Under the pieces are notes generated by a model, which worked only from the letters and a program-made list of their open reading frames with translations, was not told the DNA's origin and ran no database searches. A program made the position numbers and the translations under genes. From an uncultured Anaerococcus sp. (GTDB lineage: Bacteria > Bacillota > Clostridia > Tissierellales > Peptoniphilaceae): 39,664 nucleotides of DNA. How positions within the stretch are numbered: the stretch's first letter is position 1; each line of letters begins with the position of its first letter. Below, piece after piece: positions 15,565 to 24,463 of the stretch. The stretch lies in the NCBI RefSeq assembly GCF_947253225.1, contig NZ_CAMXYR010000008.1, positions 1-39,664 on the forward strand. Reading direction: 5' to 3'.

Positions 15565-16059
15565 GTGGAAAAGTTTGAGAAAGAATTTACAAAAATGGAT
15601 TATTTTTTCATGCAAGAAGCCATCAACGAGGCAAGACTTGCTAGATTTGTAGAGGAAGTCCCTGTGGGAGCTGTAATCGTTTATAAGGGTAAAATTATTG
15701 GGAGAGGTCACAATTACACTTACAAGGGTAAGTCTGCCCTAAAACATGCAGAAATTATGGCGATAAAAGAAGCCAGTTTCTATATGGATGACTTTAGACT
15801 AGAAGAATGTAGTATGTATGTAACTATGGAGCCTTGTTCCATGTGTGCGGGAGCAATCATAAATTCAAGAATTGACAGGCTTGTTATTGGACTAAAGGAT
15901 ATAAAGAGGGGAGCTTGTGGTTCAAATACAAATATTACAGGGGATAGATCTCAACTACATTTCCTAGATGCTGAATTTGGACTAATGGAAGAAGAGAGTC
16001 TTTATGAGCTCCAGACCTTCTTTAGGTATTTAAGGCAAAAGAAAAAGAACAAATCCTAA
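15565..16059 (+). CDS. tadA: tRNA-specific adenosine deaminase TadA
   Basis: TadA converts A34 to inosine in tRNA-Arg(ACG). The 164-aa product has the zinc and catalytic signature H61-A-E63 and P90-C-S-M-C94 (EPCSMCAGA). I chose GTG 15565 because GGGAG (15553-15557) is ideally spaced. ATG 15541 abuts the tRNA terminator and lacks an RBS, and ATG 15595 is a shorter alternative with a poor RBS. Any frame extending back to 15475 would translate part of the tRNA and is an artefact. It is convergent with the VOC gene with a four-base gap. Confidence 0.94.
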   Translation: MEKFEKEFTKMDYFFMQEAINEARLARFVEEVPVGAVIVYKGKIIGRGHNYTYKGKSALKHAEIMAIKEASFYMDDFRLEECSMYVTMEPCSMCAGAIINSRIDRLVIGLKDIKRGACGSNTNITGDRSQLHFLDAEFGLMEEESLYELQTFFRYLRQKKKNKS

Positions 16060-16063
16060 AGAT

Positions 16064-16468
16064 TTATTCTTTGATTTCGGCTATGAATTGCCAAGAAATA
16101 TTATACTTATCTACCAAGGTTGTAAATAATTTCTTATTAATTTTTTGAGGCTCCATAGTTATGGTGGAGTCTTTTCTAAAGTTCATGTAGGCCCTATAGA
16201 GGTTGTCTGAACTTGTTTCTATGACAATCCTTACATTATTACCATTTTGAATAATCCTATCATTAGTAACATCGTATAAATAAATACGGTTACCATAGAT
16301 ATCTATGTATGAGTTATAAATTCTATTTTTTATTTCTTTCGGGTGATTGAATTTCTCAAAATCACTATATCTAATTATCTTTTTAGGTTCTTCTATACCG
16401 AAAACATTACAATAATAATGTAGTGCTTCTATACATTTACCATCTGTAAAAGCTATTCCTACTGCCAT
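16064..16468 (-). CDS. VOC-superfamily (PhnB/glyoxalase-like) protein
   Basis: This 134-aa protein resembles the PhnB-like VOC family. It has an N-terminal FTDGKCIEALHYYCNVFG segment, where family members have a strand-helix pair around 'A..FY..vF', and the characteristic C-terminal DKYNISWQFI. Members are small cytosolic dimers with varied or unknown activities. I see no clear complete metal triad, so catalysis is uncertain. The start is preceded by AAGGAAG. It stands alone on the minus strand. Confidence 0.75.
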   Translation of the reverse strand: MAVGIAFTDGKCIEALHYYCNVFGIEEPKKIIRYSDFEKFNHPKEIKNRIYNSYIDIYGNRIYLYDVTNDRIIQNGNNVRIVIETSSDNLYRAYMNFRKDSTITMEPQKINKKLFTTLVDKYNISWQFIAEIKE

Positions 16469-16578
16469 CTTACTTCCTTTCTACTTATACTAATAACTTA
16501 TCATAATATGAAGATCTAAGCAAGGATAGTTTATAAATAGTCAAAGTGAATTTATTATCCAAATATTAGTAAAAAGAG

Positions 16579-16584
16579 TATAAT
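16579..16584 (+). promoter_or_regulatory. -10 element of the dehydrogenase-udk-glgB-apbE operon
   Basis: TATAAT at 16579-16584 with a weak TTATCC (16555-16560) 18 nt upstream. The spacing and the intergenic position suit the gene at 16627. Confidence 0.55.
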
Positions 16585-16626
16585 AATATCAAGTAAACGA
16601 TATTAATAGGTATAAAGGAGTTATGA

Positions 16627-17574
16627 ATGAAAATTAGTCTTATAGATTCATTGGAAGTTGATCAAAAAATACTTCAAGACCATAAGAAAAATTTGGCAAA
16701 TATGGGTCATGAATTTGTTTATTTTGACAAATCCGCAAGTAATGATGAAGAAAAAATAGCTAGACTCAAAGATTCTGATGTAGCAATGATAACCAACAAA
16801 CCCCTTAATCGTAAGGTTATTGAAGCTTGTAACTTAAAGCTAATTGATGTTGCCTTCACAGGGGTTGACCATGTAGATCTTGATTGTTGCAAGGAAAGAG
16901 GAATCCTTGTAGAAAATGCTAGTGGATATTCTGATGATTCTGTAGCTGAACTTGTCCTAGGACTTGCCATAGGAGTTTTGAGAAAGTTTAACCAAAATAG
17001 GGCTAATATTTTCTGTGGGGGAAATAATTACCTACTTGGAGAACTAATCAAAGGTAAGACTTTTGGTATCATAGGAACTGGAAATATTGGCTCAAAACTA
17101 ATTGACCTTCTTCAAGTTTTTGGATGTAAAATAATTGCCTACTCAAGGACTGAAAAGGAAGAAATCAAGGCTAAGAATGTGGAATATGTAAGTCTTGACT
17201 ATCTTTTGAAAAACTCCAACCTTGTATCCCTTCACATTCCAAATAACAAAGAAACCAAGCATTTTCTAGGCAAAAAAGAACTTGATATGATGAAAGAAAA
17301 TGCAGTTTTGATAAACTGTGCTAGGGGAGCAGTTGTGGATAATGACTACCTAGCAGAACTATTAAATGCAGATAAATTGAGGGCTGGAATTGATGTTTTT
17401 GATATGGAACCACCACTTCCAGAAGCTTATCCTCTAAGAAATGCTAAAAATGTTATTTTGACCAACCATGTTGCCTACTATACCAAGGAAGCTATGGAAA
17501 TTAGGGCAAAGATTGTTTTTGACAACCTCTACCAATATTTGGATGGGAATATAGTTAACGAGATAAAACTATGA
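16627..17574 (+). CDS. D-isomer-specific 2-hydroxyacid dehydrogenase
   Basis: This NAD-dependent oxidoreductase belongs to the D-lactate / glycerate / phosphoglycerate dehydrogenase superfamily. The 315-aa product has the Rossmann motif GTGNIG (150-155), the catalytic R233 (NCARGAVVD), E261 (DMEPP) and H281 (TNHVAYY). A partial substrate loop (FTGVDHVDLD, about 77-86) is also visible. The substrate cannot be assigned from sequence. AAGGAG (16615-16620) precedes the ATG. It overlaps udk by 4 nt. Confidence 0.9.
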   Translation: MKISLIDSLEVDQKILQDHKKNLANMGHEFVYFDKSASNDEEKIARLKDSDVAMITNKPLNRKVIEACNLKLIDVAFTGVDHVDLDCCKERGILVENASGYSDDSVAELVLGLAIGVLRKFNQNRANIFCGGNNYLLGELIKGKTFGIIGTGNIGSKLIDLLQVFGCKIIAYSRTEKEEIKAKNVEYVSLDYLLKNSNLVSLHIPNNKETKHFLGKKELDMMKENAVLINCARGAVVDNDYLAELLNADKLRAGIDVFDMEPPLPEAYPLRNAKNVILTNHVAYYTKEAMEIRAKIVFDNLYQYLDGNIVNEIKL

Positions 17575-18200
17575 GCCAAATAAAGATTGTGGCTATAGCT
17601 GGTGGGTCTGCCAGTGGTAAAAGCTCTATAGTAAGAGAAATTGAAGGATATTTTAAGGACGATTTAACCGTTATCGGTCATGATAATTATTACAAGGCTC
17701 ATGATGATATTAGTTTTGAGCAAAGAAAGACCTTGAATTATGATTATCCTGGAGCCTTTGACAATGACCTATTCTACAAGGACCTTATAAAACTTCTAGC
17801 AGGCAGGGAAATTGATATGCCGACTTATGATTATAATATGCACACTAGAAGTTCAAAGACTATAAGGGTTAAGCCTACAAAAATCATCTTGATAGAAGGA
17901 ATCTTGGTCTTATATGACGAAAAAATCAGATCAATTACTGATACCAAAGTCTTCGTTGATGCAGATAGTGATGTAAGACTTCAAAGGAGAATCCTAAGAG
18001 ATACTAAGGAAAGAGGAAGAAGTCTAGAATCTGTCCTAACCCAATACATTGGTCAAGTAAAACCGATGCATGAAACTTATATTGAGCCAAGCAAGAAATA
18101 CGCAGATATCATAATCCCAAGAGGAGCTAGAAACCTAAAGGGGATTCAGATTTTAAAAAGACACATTAAACATTTAATTGAGGAAGAAAATGAAGGTTAA
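17571..18200 (+). CDS. udk: Uridine kinase
   Basis: Udk phosphorylates uridine/cytidine in pyrimidine salvage. The 209-aa P-loop kinase has GGSASGKSS (11-19), the HDNYYKAHDD base/ribose region, YDYPGAFDNDLF and a lid RRILRDTKERGRS. Its length and motifs are typical. It starts by ATGA overlap with the dehydrogenase and overlaps glgB. Confidence 0.95.
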   Translation: MSQIKIVAIAGGSASGKSSIVREIEGYFKDDLTVIGHDNYYKAHDDISFEQRKTLNYDYPGAFDNDLFYKDLIKLLAGREIDMPTYDYNMHTRSSKTIRVKPTKIILIEGILVLYDEKIRSITDTKVFVDADSDVRLQRRILRDTKERGRSLESVLTQYIGQVKPMHETYIEPSKKYADIIIPRGARNLKGIQILKRHIKHLIEEENEG

Positions 18201-20001
18201 TATAATGGAAACTGACCACAGTTTCATTGAAAATTATTTGAATGGCCACTCTAGCATGGGAGCTGATATTTGGGGAGCACAAAAAAGTGATGATGGTGAA
18301 TACATCTTCAGAGTTCTTGCACCAAATGCCGATGAAGTTTATATTAAGGGCGATTTTACGAGATGGCAGAACTTGCCAATGACCAAAAATGTCGAGTATG
18401 GTTATTTTTTTATAAAGCTAAAGGCGAAGGTTGGAGATTATTACAAGTATGTGGTAAATCATTGGGGAAATTTTGTAGAAAAGACCGATCCTTTTGCCAA
18501 AGCCATGGACAAGGAAGGCGACTTTGCGAGTATAATTACTGATGACTCTTACGAATTTCATGACCAAGAATTTATAGAAAATAGGTCAAAAAATTTCGAC
18601 AAGCCCCTAAATATTTATGAAATCCACATAGGCTCTTGGCTAAGGTATGGAGATAAGGTGAATTTCTTAGATATAGTCGATAAACTCGTTTCTTATGTCA
18701 AGAAAATGAACTACACCCATATAGAGATTATGCCAATTACAGAATATCCTTACTACCCATCTTGGGGTTACCAATCCACTGGATTTTTCGCAACAAGTTC
18801 AAGGTTTGGAAGTCCAGTTGACCTAAAGAAATTTGTGGATATCCTCCACCAAAATGGCATTGGGGTTATCCTTGATATGGTTGCCGTCCATTTTGCCTCA
18901 GACTATTATGGACTAAACCACTTTGATGGAACAGGTATGTATGAATCAATTTATACTGATTTAAAATATTCTGAATGGGGCTCAAACAACTTCGATTATT
19001 CCAAGGGCCATGTAAGAAGCTTTATGAAATCAGCTTTTACCTATTGGATAGAAAATTTCCATTTTGATGGTATAAGGATTGATGCAGTTAGCTACATGAT
19101 TCATTACAATGGTAATAAAAATCGTGGAGTTCACCATGACAATATTTATTTTATCAAAGACCTCAATGAAACAATCTCAAAGGCCCATCCTGATGTAATG
19201 CTTATCGCTGAAGATTCATCAGATTTTCCTAATGTAACGAAAAAGGTCGAAGACGGAGGCTTGGGTTTTGATTATAAGTGGGATTTAGGTTGGATGAACG
19301 ATACCCTAAGGTATTTTAAGACCGATTCCTACAATAGGATAGACCACCAACAAAAGATAACTTTCTCAATGTTTTATTTTTACAATGAAAGATTTGTCTT
19401 ACCCCTAAGCCATGACGAAGTTGTCCACCTAAAAAAGGCGATGATTAACAAGATGAATGGGTCCTATGAGGAGAGGTTCAAACAATTAAAACTTCTTTAT
19501 ACCTACCAAATGACCCATCCTGGTAAGAAATTAAACTTTATGGGAAATGATATAGCTACCTTTGATGAGTGGAATGAAAATGGGTCTATAAATTGGGATA
19601 TCTTAAAATTCCCTGTTCACGATTCTTTCAATAGATTTGTCAGGGAATTGAATTTGCTTTATAAAAGTGAAGAAGCATTTTTTGCTAAAGATTTTGATGA
19701 GGATGGCTTTGTATGGAAGGTTGTTGACGATAATTACAATTCTGTTTTTGCCTATGAGAGAAGGTCTGGGGAAGATAGATTTTTGGTGGTTATGAATATG
19801 ACCAATACTTACAAAAATGCCTATCCAATCTACTATGATGAAGATTTGGAGTTCGTTGAAGTAATAGATTCTCTTGCTGAGTCCTATGGAGGAAGCAGGT
19901 GGGAGAAGAGAAATATAAAAATAGAGAAAGGAAATAACTTAGTGCTTGAGCTTTGGGAATATGAGGCGGTAGTACTAAAAATAAAAACTTATGAGCGTTA
20001 A
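18190..20001 (+). CDS. glgB: 1,4-alpha-glucan branching enzyme GlgB
   Basis: GlgB makes alpha-1,6 branches in glycogen. The 603-aa product has an N-terminal CBM48 domain (about 25-110) and a GH13 barrel. The barrel contains WGYQSTGFFA, the nucleophile region DGIRIDAVS (D298), the acid/base region LIAEDSSDF (E341) and LSHDEVVHL, the third catalytic Asp. A C-terminal beta domain follows. ATG 18190 is supported by GAGGAAG just upstream, and ATG 18205 is an alternative. No glgA, glgC, glgP or glgD is nearby, so the glycogen pathway, if present, is elsewhere. It overlaps udk and the next gene by 11 nt each. Confidence 0.94.
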   Translation: MKVNIMETDHSFIENYLNGHSSMGADIWGAQKSDDGEYIFRVLAPNADEVYIKGDFTRWQNLPMTKNVEYGYFFIKLKAKVGDYYKYVVNHWGNFVEKTDPFAKAMDKEGDFASIITDDSYEFHDQEFIENRSKNFDKPLNIYEIHIGSWLRYGDKVNFLDIVDKLVSYVKKMNYTHIEIMPITEYPYYPSWGYQSTGFFATSSRFGSPVDLKKFVDILHQNGIGVILDMVAVHFASDYYGLNHFDGTGMYESIYTDLKYSEWGSNNFDYSKGHVRSFMKSAFTYWIENFHFDGIRIDAVSYMIHYNGNKNRGVHHDNIYFIKDLNETISKAHPDVMLIAEDSSDFPNVTKKVEDGGLGFDYKWDLGWMNDTLRYFKTDSYNRIDHQQKITFSMFYFYNERFVLPLSHDEVVHLKKAMINKMNGSYEERFKQLKLLYTYQMTHPGKKLNFMGNDIATFDEWNENGSINWDILKFPVHDSFNRFVRELNLLYKSEEAFFAKDFDEDGFVWKVVDDNYNSVFAYERRSGEDRFLVVMNMTNTYKNAYPIYYDEDLEFVEVIDSLAESYGGSRWEKRNIKIEKGNNLVLELWEYEAVVLKIKTYER

Positions 20002-20458
20002 AAAACCAATCAACCTATCATGGCTTGTTGAAAAATGGACCTTGATAGATGAAGATTCATATCTTAAAAATATGTGGTTGAATACAGAAAGCCTAGATTT
20101 TATTAGGATTAACCAAGAAATTCAAACACCAGAAGATATTGAGAAAAGTTATATAGATATAGACCAAGATGTTGAGAATTTTGTGCTTTTGCCAACAGCA
20201 GATGAGCTTGACGAGCAAGCCCTAAGGGAAGCCTTTGTTGCAAACCTAGAAAGACATCAAAGAGATAATTTTCTTGATAGTTATGAAGGAATTGCTCCAA
20301 GAGAAGAATTTTTGGATACCGTTTATGAACAAGGTCTTGAAGGTGAATGGAATGACTTTAGAGATAAGGCAGCAGCAGATATATTACTAAATTGGGCTCT
20401 CGATGAGCAAATCCCAATAAATAAAGATATGGAGACAATTAATATAAATAGATTATGA
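19991..20458 (+). CDS. UPF0158-like acidic protein of unknown function
   Basis: This 155-aa soluble acidic protein resembles the UPF0158 family (PF03682) in layout. A strand-rich N-terminus with an acidic middle (about 35-75) is followed by a helical C-terminus carrying REEFLDTVYEQG, EWNDFRDKAAADILLNWAL. No catalytic motif is visible. The start overlaps the end of glgB by 11 nt and the stop overlaps the apbE start, so it is co-translated with its neighbours. Function unknown, and the family assignment is tentative. Confidence 0.7.
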   Translation: MSVKKPINLSWLVEKWTLIDEDSYLKNMWLNTESLDFIRINQEIQTPEDIEKSYIDIDQDVENFVLLPTADELDEQALREAFVANLERHQRDNFLDSYEGIAPREEFLDTVYEQGLEGEWNDFRDKAAADILLNWALDEQIPINKDMETININRL

Positions 20459-21612
20459 GAATGAAGAAAATATTTTATCCACTGGCTATAGTTTTGCTAT
20501 TGGCATCTTGTGGCAAAGAAGATAATGGAAAGCTTACAAATACTGACCAAGTTAGCCAGGCTGAGGATAAATCAACCAATAAAGATGAGCAAAAAGAAGA
20601 AAATAGTGCAGAAGGAAGTACCGACCAAGGTCAAGCTTTAGAGAAATTAGATAAGACTTACTACGACTATTTTGATACAGTTACAACTTATTTAACCTAC
20701 TCAGATGATAAGGAAGGCTTTGAGAAGGCCTGCGATCTTCTTGAAAAAGATTTAGCGAGATACCACAAGCTTTATAATTCCTACGACTCATTCGAAGGCG
20801 TTAATAACTTCAAAACCATAAATGATAAGGCTGGAATTGAGCCTGTTAAGGTAGATCCTGAAATAATTGAGCTTGTTGAGTATTCTAAAAAGATGTATGA
20901 GCTTACAGATGGGACTATAAATATAGCCATGGGTTCTCTTTTGGGTTTGTGGCATGAGTATAGGGAGATGTCTATTGACAATCCTGACAAGGCAGCCCTA
21001 CCTCCAGAAAAGGAATTGGTCGCTAAAAGCAAGCACAAAAACATTGATGCTATAGAAATTGACAAGGATAAGTCTACAGTCTATATAAATGATCCAAACG
21101 TTCAAATAGATATAGGAGCTATAGGTAAGGGCTTTGCTACAGAAAAAATGGCCAACCACCTAAAGGAAAACGGCTTTACCAGAGGCATTTTATCTGTAGG
21201 TGGGGATGATGTGATAATGGGAGATAACCCAAATTCAAGCACGGGCAATTGGAAGATAGCTGTCCAAAATCCATTTTTGGAAGATAAGGACAACCCATAT
21301 TCATCAGTTGTTTCTGTAAAGAATACTTCTGTAGTAACAAGTGGGGACTACCAAAGATTTTTCACAGTTAATGGAAAGAATTACCACCATATCATAGATC
21401 CAGAAACAATGTATCCATCTGATAAGTGGAAGTCTGTTTCTGTAAAAGCAGATAGTATTTCTCTAGCAGATACCCTATCTACTTACTTTTTTATCATAGA
21501 CCATGAACAAGGACTCAAGAAGGCCAAGGAGAATAAGGTGGAAGTTTTTTGGATAGACAAAGAAGGAAATGAATATAAAACAGATGGCTGGGAAGCCATG
21601 GAAGATGAGTAG
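20455..21612 (+). CDS. apbE: FAD:protein FMN transferase, ApbE-type lipoprotein
   Basis: ApbE proteins flavinylate Ser/Thr in extracytoplasmic domains, such as Rnf/Nqr subunits or FMN-binding extracellular electron-transfer proteins. The 385-aa product has a short signal with lipobox LLASC (Cys near residue 19), a Ser/Glu/Lys-rich linker (about 25-65) and the ApbE domain: IDIGAIGKGFATEK, LSVGGDDV, TSGDYQRFF, HHIIDPET and the metal-binding ISLADTLST. It starts at ATG 20455 or, less likely, 20461. Its flavinylation target is not in the window. It is the last gene of the operon, before a terminator. Confidence 0.94.
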   Translation: MRMKKIFYPLAIVLLLASCGKEDNGKLTNTDQVSQAEDKSTNKDEQKEENSAEGSTDQGQALEKLDKTYYDYFDTVTTYLTYSDDKEGFEKACDLLEKDLARYHKLYNSYDSFEGVNNFKTINDKAGIEPVKVDPEIIELVEYSKKMYELTDGTINIAMGSLLGLWHEYREMSIDNPDKAALPPEKELVAKSKHKNIDAIEIDKDKSTVYINDPNVQIDIGAIGKGFATEKMANHLKENGFTRGILSVGGDDVIMGDNPNSSTGNWKIAVQNPFLEDKDNPYSSVVSVKNTSVVTSGDYQRFFTVNGKNYHHIIDPETMYPSDKWKSVSVKADSISLADTLSTYFFIIDHEQGLKKAKENKVEVFWIDKEGNEYKTDGWEAMEDE

Positions 21613-21640
21613 AAGAGAGATGGGATATCCATCTCTTTTT
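21613..21640 (+). terminator. Terminator after apbE
   Basis: AAGAGAGATGG pairs with CCATCTCTTTT around a GATAT loop, the eight core pairs being perfect, and ends in a T run at 21636-21640. Confidence 0.8.
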
Positions 21641-21654
21641 ATATAGGAGATTTT

Positions 21655-22842
21655 ATGAAATATGATTTTGTAAGTAGAGTAGATAGGAGAAATACAGGCT
21701 CAGCCAAGTGGCTTGATATGGAAAATAAGAACAAGAAAGTAAGAGAAGGTATAATTCCTCTCTCGGTTGCGGATATGGAATTTGTTCATCCTAGAGAATT
21801 GATAGAAGGATTGAAGACATATCTTGATGAGGCTATCTTAGGTTATACTGTGGCAGATGATAGTTTCTATGAAGCTGTAATTACTTGGATGAAAAATCGC
21901 CATGATTTTGATGTAGAGAAAGAATGGATTGTAAACACAGGAGGGGTAGTTCCAGCTATATTTAATGCAATAAATACTTTGACTGAAGAAAATGACGGAA
22001 TAATAATATTTACCCCAGTCTATTATCCCTTCTATAAGGCAATAAATTTGCAAAATAGAAAAGTAGTTGCCTGCCCTCTAATAAATGAGAATGGTACTTA
22101 TGAAATTGACTTTGAATTGTTTGAAGCACTGGCTAAGAAAACTAGCAATAGGGTTTTATTATTCTGCTCACCTCACAATCCTGTGGCAAGGGTATGGAAG
22201 AGAGAGGAACTCGAAAAATTAAAAGATATAATACTAAAAAATGACTTAATCCTTATATCTGATGAGATTCACTTTGATTTGATAATGCCAGGTTACACGC
22301 ACACAGTTTTCCAAACCATAGATGAAGCTTTAAGCCAAAGAACTATAACTATGACTGCACCAAGCAAGTCCTTTAATATCGCAGGGATGGGAATTTCTAA
22401 TGTTATCATAAAAAGCAAGGAGCTTAGGGAGAAATTTGTGGAAGGTCTTAGGTCGACTGCTCAAATTCCTTTTACAAGTCTTGGTTTTGTAGCAAACAAG
22501 CTCGTCTATTCAACTTGTGAAACTTGGCTTGATGAATGTATTGAAGTAATTAATGGAAACCATAAATATGTAAAAGATTTTTTCAATAAGACCTACCCAC
22601 AAATCAAAGTCTATCCACTTGAAGGCACCTACCTCCAATGGATAGATTTTAGAGCTTTGGGCTTATCCTATAAGGACCTAGAAGATTTTATGATCAATGA
22701 AGCAGAACTTTTCTTAGATGAAGGATATCTTTTTGGAAAAGATGGAGAAGGGTTTGAAAGAATTAACCTAGCATGTCCAAGAGAGGTAATAGAGCAAGCC
22801 TTAGAAAGGCTTGATAAAGCCATTAAGGGAAGATTTGTTTAG
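21655..22842 (+). CDS. patB: MalY/PatB-type PLP-dependent aminotransferase (probable cystathionine beta-lyase)
   Basis: This fold-type I PLP enzyme belongs to the MalY/PatB branch, which cleaves C-S bonds of cystathionine or cysteine conjugates. The 395-aa product shows the branch's N-terminal MKYDF...RRNTGSAKW and PLSVADMEF, SPHNPVARVW (N175), D203 in ISDEIH, and the PLP lysine K238 in APSKSFNIAG. Some members also act as repressors or as aminotransferases, so the exact reaction is uncertain. AGGAG lies at 21645-21649. It follows the apbE terminator by 14 bp and no separate promoter is obvious, so expression may rely on read-through. Confidence 0.88.
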   Translation: MKYDFVSRVDRRNTGSAKWLDMENKNKKVREGIIPLSVADMEFVHPRELIEGLKTYLDEAILGYTVADDSFYEAVITWMKNRHDFDVEKEWIVNTGGVVPAIFNAINTLTEENDGIIIFTPVYYPFYKAINLQNRKVVACPLINENGTYEIDFELFEALAKKTSNRVLLFCSPHNPVARVWKREELEKLKDIILKNDLILISDEIHFDLIMPGYTHTVFQTIDEALSQRTITMTAPSKSFNIAGMGISNVIIKSKELREKFVEGLRSTAQIPFTSLGFVANKLVYSTCETWLDECIEVINGNHKYVKDFFNKTYPQIKVYPLEGTYLQWIDFRALGLSYKDLEDFMINEAELFLDEGYLFGKDGEGFERINLACPREVIEQALERLDKAIKGRFV

Positions 22843-22896
22843 GAAAATATTTTTAGAAAAAAATTATAAAATTCACTTTTTTTGTGGTAGATTTCT

Positions 22897-22905
22897 TGGT
22901 ATAAT
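22897..22905 (+). promoter_or_regulatory. Extended -10 promoter of the DUF1846 gene
   Basis: TGGTATAAT at 22897-22905 is a perfect extended -10 (TGn-TATAAT). No -35 is visible in the T-rich stretch upstream. GGAGG at 22920 serves the ATG at 22930. Confidence 0.7.
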
Positions 22906-22929
22906 ACTAAAATGTGATTGGAGGTAAGT

Positions 22930-24405
22930 ATGAAATTAGCGTTTAATAATGATAAATATTTGAAGTTACAGTCGGAAAAAATACTTGAAAGAATCCAAAG
23001 ATTTGATAAACTTTACCTAGAATTTGGTGGAAAACTCTTTGATGATGAGCATGCATCAAGGGTACTTCCAGGATTTTTGCCAGATTCTAAGTTGAGGATG
23101 CTCCTAAATCTTAAAGATCAGGCAGAAATAATTATTGTAATCAATGCCAATGATATCGAAAACAACAAGATGAGGGGGGACAATGAAACTCCTTATGATG
23201 TTGAAACTTTAAGACTTAAAGAAGCCTTCGAAAAATTCGGATTCTATGTAAGCGGAATAATCATAACCCAATTTGCTAACCAAACCAAGGCAGTAAAATA
23301 TTCTAAGTATCTAGACAACTTAAATATTCCAAACTATAAGACCTATGAGATTGACGGATATCCAAACAATATTGACCACATAATTTCTAAGGATGGTTTT
23401 GGGAAAAATGAGCGATTACAAACAACAAGACCCCTTGTAGTAATCACAGCTCCAGGTCCAGGTTCTGGTAAGATGGCAACTTGCCTATCCCAAATGTACC
23501 TAGACCATGAGGCAGGAATTAATGCTGGCTACGCTAAGTTTGAGACTTTCCCTATTTGGAATATAGCCCTCAAACATCCTGTAAATATGGCGTACGAGGC
23601 CGCAACTGCCGACCTTGATGATGTAAACATGATTGACCCTTACCACCTTGATGCTTATGGCGAGCTTGCTGTAAACTATAACAGAGATGTTGAGGCCTTT
23701 CCAATTTTAAAGAAAATGTTTGAAAAAATCATGGGAAGCTGTCCTTACAAGTCCCCAACAGATATGGGGGTAAATATGGCAGGCTACTGTATAGAGGATA
23801 AGGAAGCTTCCTATGCTGCAAGTAAGGAAGAGATAATCAGAAGATATTATAATACTCTTGTCGATTATAAATATGCTAAAGAATCTTACCATGCTCTTGA
23901 AAAGATTGAGATGCTCATGAGTCAACTTGAAATTAGTCCTTTGGATAGGCTAGTAGCTATCAAGGCGAGAGAAAAAGCTAAGGCTTGTGGGAAAGAAGCT
24001 TTTGCTATAAAACTTGCCGATGGAGAAATAATCACTGGCAAGAAGAGCGATTTACTATCAGCTCCGGCAGCTTGCATCCTCAATGTGCTCAAGAAACTTG
24101 GAAAATTAGATGACGAGATTTTGTTGATTTCTCCTCACATAATCGAGCCAGTATCCAAATTAAAGACGGAATCCTTGGGTGGGCAAGAAACATCCCTATC
24201 AATCAACGAGATGTTGATAGCCTTGTCAATTTCTGCAACAACCAATCCCCTAAGCCACATGGCAATAGAACAAATCGGAAAACTTAGGAGGTTAGATTCT
24301 CACTCAACAACAATATTGAAGGATAACCAAAGAACTATGTTAAGAAAACTTGGTATTAACTTTACCCAAGACCCAATCCTTCACCATGATGATTATGAAT
24401 ATTAG
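22930..24405 (+). CDS. DUF1846 / UPF0371 family protein
   Basis: This 491-aa cytosolic protein belongs to UPF0371, a family common in anaerobic Firmicutes and lactic-acid bacteria with solved structures but no settled function. Recognisable blocks are the N-terminal FGGKLFDDEHASRVLPGF, a Gly-rich stretch VVITAPGPGSGKMATCLSQM that resembles a P-loop-like nucleotide site, KFETFPIWNIALKHPVN, MGVNMAGYCI and DPILHHDDYEY at the end. ATG 22930 is preferred over TTG 22918 because GGAGG (22920-22924) fits it. The gene is monocistronic, with its own extended -10 and a terminator. Confidence 0.92.
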   Translation: MKLAFNNDKYLKLQSEKILERIQRFDKLYLEFGGKLFDDEHASRVLPGFLPDSKLRMLLNLKDQAEIIIVINANDIENNKMRGDNETPYDVETLRLKEAFEKFGFYVSGIIITQFANQTKAVKYSKYLDNLNIPNYKTYEIDGYPNNIDHIISKDGFGKNERLQTTRPLVVITAPGPGSGKMATCLSQMYLDHEAGINAGYAKFETFPIWNIALKHPVNMAYEAATADLDDVNMIDPYHLDAYGELAVNYNRDVEAFPILKKMFEKIMGSCPYKSPTDMGVNMAGYCIEDKEASYAASKEEIIRRYYNTLVDYKYAKESYHALEKIEMLMSQLEISPLDRLVAIKAREKAKACGKEAFAIKLADGEIITGKKSDLLSAPAACILNVLKKLGKLDDEILLISPHIIEPVSKLKTESLGGQETSLSINEMLIALSISATTNPLSHMAIEQIGKLRRLDSHSTTILKDNQRTMLRKLGINFTQDPILHHDDYEY

Positions 24406-24410
24406 ACCAT

Positions 24411-24463
24411 AAAAAACCTCCAGCCTATAAGTGAATTTAAACTTTGGGCTGGAGGAATTTTTT
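24411..24463. terminator. Bidirectional terminator between DUF1846 and the phosphoesterase gene
   Basis: CCTCCAGCC (24417-24425) pairs with GGCTGGAGG (24447-24455). It is flanked by six A's on the left and six T's on the right, so it can terminate both convergent genes. Confidence 0.92.
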
